A stretch of DNA of 10,011 nucleotides from Pavlovales sp. CCMP2436 (taxonomy: Eukaryota; Haptophyta; Pavlovophyceae; Pavlovales), in the NCBI GenBank assembly GCA_026770615.1, contig MU631789.1, positions 25,330 through 35,340 of the forward strand. Reading direction: 5' to 3'. Positions 6,651 to 10,011 of this stretch are shown one piece after another. Position numbers and translations under genes: made by a program. Position 1 is the first letter of the stretch. Every line of letters starts with the position of its first letter. Below the pieces are notes generated by a model, which worked only from the letters and a program-made list of their open reading frames with translations, ran no database searches and was not told the origin of the DNA.

Positions 6651-9424
6651 ATGAGGAGCTCGCAGCTTCTGGCCGCGGCCACCCTGCTCTGCGCCGCGGA
6701 TGCGCTGCACCACACGGGCATGAGCCTCGCCGTGGCCCGACGCCACGCTGCCGCAAGCCGCGCGCGCGTCGTGCTCGCCGCGGCGGCGGAGGCGGAGGAG
6801 GAGTGGGCGGGAGGCGAGGAGGGTGCGGCGGTCGCGGTGGTTGAGAGCCCGTTCGAGGTGGGCCAGCCCGTCCGCGTCGAGGTGACTGGATTTTCGCCGC
6901 TCGGTTGCAACGTTCGCGTCGACGCGCTGGCCGACGGGCTCGTGTTCAGCTCGGAGCTTGCGTACCCGCCGCGACTCGGCACGTGGACCGGCCTCCCGCT
7001 GCGCAAGGGGGACGTAGTGCCCGGCTACGTGACGCAGGCGCGCGACGACGGAAAGCTCGACATCTCGCTTCGGAAGTTTGGCTTCGCCAAGGCCGAGGCG
7101 GCGCGCGCGGCCTTGCTGCTCGCGCTGCTCGCGTCGCCCGACCGTAGGTACGCACTCGCACAGTCGAGGGGACAGAGCCCACTGCCTGCCGCTGACTGCC
7201 TGCTCCCACTGCCAGCAGTCCTAGGTGAACAGTGCCCACCACTTGCAGCTGACTGCTTGCTCTCCGCTACCACTGCACAGGCTCGCGCTCGGCGACGCTT
7301 CGTCCTCCGAGGCGATTCGCTCCGCGCTCGCAATCTCAAAGGCGCAGTTTAAAAGTGCCTCCGGCGCTCTCTGGAAGGCAGGCGTGATCGACCGCCCGTC
7401 GCCCGAGGAGCTACGCCTAGCGCCGGGCGTCAACGACAAGTCGAAAAAGGGCAAGGCTGGGGAGGCTAGTGATGCCGAGTCTGAGAACGCAATCGTCTTC
7501 GTGCAGGTAACCCATCTTATTATCACTTCTTTCTTTCGTTTTTTTTTTTTTTTTTTTTTGTAATGGTATCGTCACCCCATCTTAATCTCATTTTTATTAC
7601 TGGAGGTACCTGCTGGCACGGTGGAGTCACTCATTAGAGTGACGTCGTTATGAACCGACGACAATGAGAGGACTCGAACGGAATAAATTATATGTGCTAT
7701 TATGACTAGGTGCAAGGGCTTTCCTTCTAACCCCCCCCTAACCATTCTCATTATCACTTCTTTCGTTCTTCTTCTTCTTCTTATTATTATTATTATTATT
7801 AGTAGTTTTTTTTTTTTTTTTCATTGTTATTTTCATTATACTAGGTAAAAGGGCTCTCCTTCTAACCAACCCCCCCTCCCCCCTCCCATCATGTTTGTAG
7901 GGGCTGCCCTTCTCGGCCACCCCCGACTCCCTCGTCACGTTGCTGCGCGCCTACCACCCCTCCGCGCCCAAGTCTGGCGCCGACATCCCCGCGGGCGCGC
8001 CTGACGCCTCGAACTGGATCGCCTCCATCCGCGGGCTAGAGGTGTTTTTTAATTTATTTATTTATTTATTTATTTTTAAGTACGACTTACTTGAAGAAAA
8101 ATGGGGCAGCAGACGGTGGGTGGCAGACCCAGGTCTCGTGTACGCCCTGATTTTTGGTTTGATTTGATATCTTCTTATACACACTCCAGCGCCATAGGCT
8201 TGTGGGCTGGTGGCCTCGTGATGTTGATATATACTTTATTCCGCTCGAGACTCCTTCATCGTCGGTTCGGTTAATAATGTTATCCACTTACACTATGGGC
8301 TGGCGGTGCAAGCGATTCAAGCTAATTTATTTGAGCATGTCTCTGTGTATGTGTACCTACTTCGCTTCAATAAATTGGCTCGAATAAATTGCGTAGTAAT
8401 ACCATTTGCTTATAAATACAATAATCTTAGAATGACGTGCGCTGTGCGCAGCTCGCCGATCCAGCCCCTTTTCACGGGGGCGGCTGCTATCTCCTTCCCC
8501 CGGCCACGATTCCCAACAAGAGGTCTCTAGCCGGCCGGACGGGGCGACTCAATAATCCTACTATGAACTAATAACTAACCTAGGGAGCGGACGGTCGCCA
8601 CTCCGGCCGCGCCTGGGTGCAGTTTGGCAACGTGAACGACGCGGCAGCTCTGCTCGTAGCTGCGCCCGAGGGGATGCCAGAGAATGCTGGGAAGGTAAGA
8701 AACAAATAAATATATTTATATAAATATTTATCTATATATATATATATACTTACAGCTCTGCTCGCAGCCGCGCCCGAGGGGATGCCAGAGAATGCTGGGA
8801 AGGTAAAAATAAAATAAAAAATATTGATCTATTTATATATATACTTATAGCTCTGCTCGTAGCTGCGCCCGAGGGGATGCCAGAGAACGCCGGGAAGGTA
8901 AGAAACATATATGAATATATATATAAATTGGAGTCCGTACAGCTATATATGTACACATTAACACATATATATAGCTCTGCTCGCAGCCACGCCCGAGGGG
9001 ACGCCAGAGAACGCCGGGAAGGTAATACATATACATAAATATATATAGTATATAAATATATATAAATCAATTTCTTTATTTAACAGATTAATAACTAATA
9101 TAGAAGGCCCTGTACGCGCCTGCGCTGGCAGAGGGAGAGGAGGAGGAGGAGGCCCATTAAAAGTATGAATATGTATCACACCGCCAGCCAGAACCCCCCT
9201 TCATTACTATATATATTTTATCTATATATGGCCAGTGATATGTATACGTAAACAGGCACTGCGCGTTTCTGCGCTTGCGGAGTATGACGAGGAGGCGGAG
9301 GACCAGAGCTCTATTTTAATGTAGAGTGATTTTCTATATAATATACCTGTTCTTTGATTAAACCGTGCGTGAGCAGGCACTGCGCATTTCTACCCCGGCG
9401 GATGAGGACGATTAAAAGAACTAT

Positions 9425-9475
<51 letters not shown>

Positions 9476-9945
9476 TTATTTATGTACATATTTCTATATT
9501 TAATTATTTCTAAAAGGCACTGCGTGCGCCTGTTGAGGATTTCAGCGAGGAGGAGGACCAGAGCTTCGACTTTGCCGTCTTCGGAGCTGGCGAGCCTATT
9601 GCCGCCGCTGTCCTTGCCGCTGTCCCGCAGGTATGCCCTCAGTAGTAGTACTTCTACTACTAGCTAGTAGTACTATTAGTACTTTTGCAATTGTTGTTAT
9701 TGTTGCCCCCGTTGCCACCGCTACCGCTGTCAGTCCTGCTCTCCCGCAGGTGCTACTCTTCTTCTTGGTGGAATTATTGCTATTCTCGCTGTTGTTGTTG
9801 TTGCTGTTCTCCCCCCCACCCTGCATGTCTCAGACCCCCCCCCCCCCCGACGGAGGAGGGCAAGGTGGCGGGCTTGGCGGACATGGAGGGGCGTCGGCTG
9901 GAGTGGTTCGCCTCGGATAGCCGCGAGAGCAAGCAGGTGCTGTAA
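6651..9945 (+). CDS. Multi-exon RNA-binding protein: leader, S1/CvfB-like region, winged-helix-like segment, RRM, acidic tail
   Basis: Proposed exons 6651-7147, 7281-7506, 7901-8041, 8584-8694, 9517-9630 and 9856-9945 give one 392-residue frame; all junctions use GT-AG and keep frame. Residues 1-22 (MRSSQLLAAATLLCAADALH) resemble a signal peptide and 23-48 a plastid transit segment. Residues 66-146 are S1-like (VGQPVRVEVTGFSPLGCNVR, then GYVTQARDDGKLDISLRKFG, very like the CvfB/YitL signature). Residues 167-205 (SEAIRSALAISKAQFKSASG, ALWKAGVI) match the CvfB C-terminal winged helix. Residues 236-330 are an RRM: RNP2 IVFVQGLPFS, RNP1 SGRAWVQF, last strand GKALR. The end is acidic, then EGKVAGLADMEGRRLEWFA. 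AATAAA overlaps the TAA stop (9944-9949). The last acceptor follows a C14 run and is the least certain junction (9856 or 9859). Exons 9107, 9256 and 9377 could replace 9517 to give shorter tails. Likely role: organellar RNA binding (inference). Confidence 0.8.
7509..7900 (+). repeat. Intron 2 made of two diverged tandem units plus poly-T and TTC/TTA microsatellites
   Basis: The sequence near 7514-7540 (ATTATCACTTCTTTC) recurs near 7748-7768, and the block ACTAGGTGCAAGGGCTTTCC (7705-7724) recurs near 7840-7860 as ACTAGGTAAAAGGGCTCTCC, each followed by TTCTAAC and a C run. The second unit ends at the 3' splice site (TTTGTAG, 7900). A 21-T run is at 7539-7559 and TTC/TTA repeats are at about 7766-7800. 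Confidence 0.7.
8046..8077 (+). repeat. (ATTT)n microsatellite at the start of intron 3
   Basis: Repeated ATTT units directly after the GTGTTTTTT donor of the 542-nt third intron (8042-8583). Confidence 0.85.
8427..8559 (+). mobile_element. Introner-like element, copy B, in intron 3 of the S1/RRM gene
   Basis: Partner of the copy at 5890-6024, in the sense direction of its own host gene. It is followed by 24 nt that include a good branch-point-like sequence (TAACTAAC) and the acceptor CCTAG (8583), so the element forms the 3' end of the intron. The remaining ~385 nt upstream in the intron are not part of the match. It contains the palindrome CCGGCCGG and the imperfect hairpin CAGCC...GGCTG. 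Confidence 0.8.
8648..9021 (+). repeat. Tandem array of four 47-nt exon-end copies with AT-rich intron-like spacers
   Basis: Copies at 8648-8694 (the true end of exon 4), 8756-8802, 8851-8897 and 8975-9021. Each begins CTCTGCTCG, contains GCCAGAGAA and ends GGGAAG followed by GTAA; copies 2-4 are preceded by ACAG or ATAG. The translated core is LLVAAPEGMPENAGK. Spacers are 61, 48 and 77 nt, nearly pure A/T. All differences I see among the copies are transitions. Skipping copies 2-4 keeps the gene frame. One or two copies shift it, but all three together add 141 nt with no stop codon and restore frame. Confidence 0.9.
9107..9160 (+). other. Candidate alternative terminal exon a (acidic tail, own stop)
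   Basis: After TAGAAG (a NAGNAG-type double acceptor) the frame reads ALYAPALAEGEEEEEAH and stops at TAA 9158-9160. It would continue exon 4 in frame. Confidence 0.45.
9256..9324 (+). other. Candidate alternative terminal exon b (acidic tail, own stop)
   Basis: The acceptor GTAAACAG is followed by GCACTGCG. In the phase of exon 4 it reads ALRVSALAEYDEEAEDQSS and stops at TAG 9322-9324. ALRVS is a typical last RRM strand. It shares the DNA word GAGGACCAGAGCT with exon d. Confidence 0.5.
9377..9415 (+). other. Candidate alternative terminal exon c (short acidic tail, own stop)
   Basis: The acceptor GAGCAG is followed by GCACTGCG. It reads ALRISTPADEDD and stops at TAA 9413-9415. The sequence around the stop (GATTAAAAG) resembles that of exon a (CATTAAAAG). 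Confidence 0.45.
9427..9473 (+). repeat. (TG)n microsatellite
   Basis: About 23 uninterrupted TG dinucleotides between terminal exons c and d, within intron sequence. Confidence 0.97.
9643..9662. repeat. Small intronic hairpin near the last donor
   Basis: TAGTAGTA, loop CTTC, TACTACTA: a perfect 8-bp stem 12 nt inside the last intron (9631-9855), followed by further CTAG/TAGTAGTA words. Confidence 0.7.
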
Positions 9946-9977
9946 TAAATCTATGGGTCCATATAGATATTTATAGA

Positions 9978-10011
9978 GATACAGGTACAGATACAGATAC
10001 AGATATACAGA
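9978..10011 (+). repeat. (GATACA)n-like simple repeat at the right edge
   Basis: Degenerate GATACA/GGTACA units begin about 30 bp after the stop of the S1/RRM gene and run off the window. Confidence 0.85.

Noticed and set aside
7626..7680. tRNA-like piece: a 7-bp hairpin (GTCACTC-ATTA-GAGTGAC) next to GGACTCGAAC, which resembles a T-loop complement
   Set aside because: The sequences flanking GTTCGAGTCC on the minus strand do not pair into a T-stem, and no acceptor stem or D-arm can be drawn.
8087..8387. Small frames on both strands inside intron 3
   Set aside because: They lie wholly within a spliced intron, have no recognisable composition or domain, and use microsatellite-derived residues.
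8648..9021. CRISPR-like array of repeats and spacers
   Set aside because: Repeats are an exon end of the host gene, spacers are low-complexity A/T, and the sequence is eukaryotic with introns.
9428..9920. Plus-strand frames with Cys-Val or poly-Leu composition
   Set aside because: Translations of TG, TTG and C-run low-complexity intron sequence.

Overview
This is nuclear-type DNA from a eukaryote, most likely a unicellular alga with a secondary plastid (haptophyte- or pelagophyte-like). Coding exons are GC-rich, intergenic DNA and several introns are AT-rich, and two genes have GT-AG spliceosomal introns. Two proteins start with hydrophobic or plastid-type leaders, and there is a Sel1/MYND-type gene of the kind expanded in such algae. 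The taxonomic call is inference: no rRNA or organelle marker is present.

Layout. Positions 2-255 (minus) hold the disrupted edge of an unidentified gene, broken by an 89-bp tandem duplication. At 719-1528 (plus) is an intronless [2Fe-2S] ferredoxin-domain protein with a C-terminal DnaJ-type CxxC zinc domain. At 2116-3351 (plus) is a Sel1-repeat plus MYND-finger gene broken by two frameshifts and an in-frame TAA. At 3412-4443 a 324-bp segment is present twice in inverted orientation around a 384-bp spacer; each copy carries the end of an unidentified coding sequence. Positions 4444-5320 show no gene, but contain a nested direct/inverted repeat (about 4767-4905) and a very AT-rich block.

The best-supported part is the divergent gene pair in the right half. 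On the minus strand (6330-5321) is a three-exon gene for signal peptidase complex subunit 2. On the plus strand (6651-9945) is a multi-exon gene whose product joins a leader peptide, a CvfB/YitL-like S1 region with a winged-helix-like segment, an RRM and an acidic tail. They share a roughly 320-bp promoter interval.

The two divergent genes have no evident functional link (ER signal-peptide cleavage versus plastid or organelle RNA binding), but their introns share a nearly identical ~133-bp element. It lies in the sense direction of each host gene, as expected of an introner-like, intron-creating transposable element. The 3' end of the S1/RRM gene also holds a tandem cassette array: four copies of a 47-nt exon end separated by intron-like AT-rich spacers, followed by four related exons that each start with an Ala-Leu codon pair and encode a different acidic C-terminus. 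Three of these stop at once; the fourth continues to a final exon. These two systems are the main points of interest.
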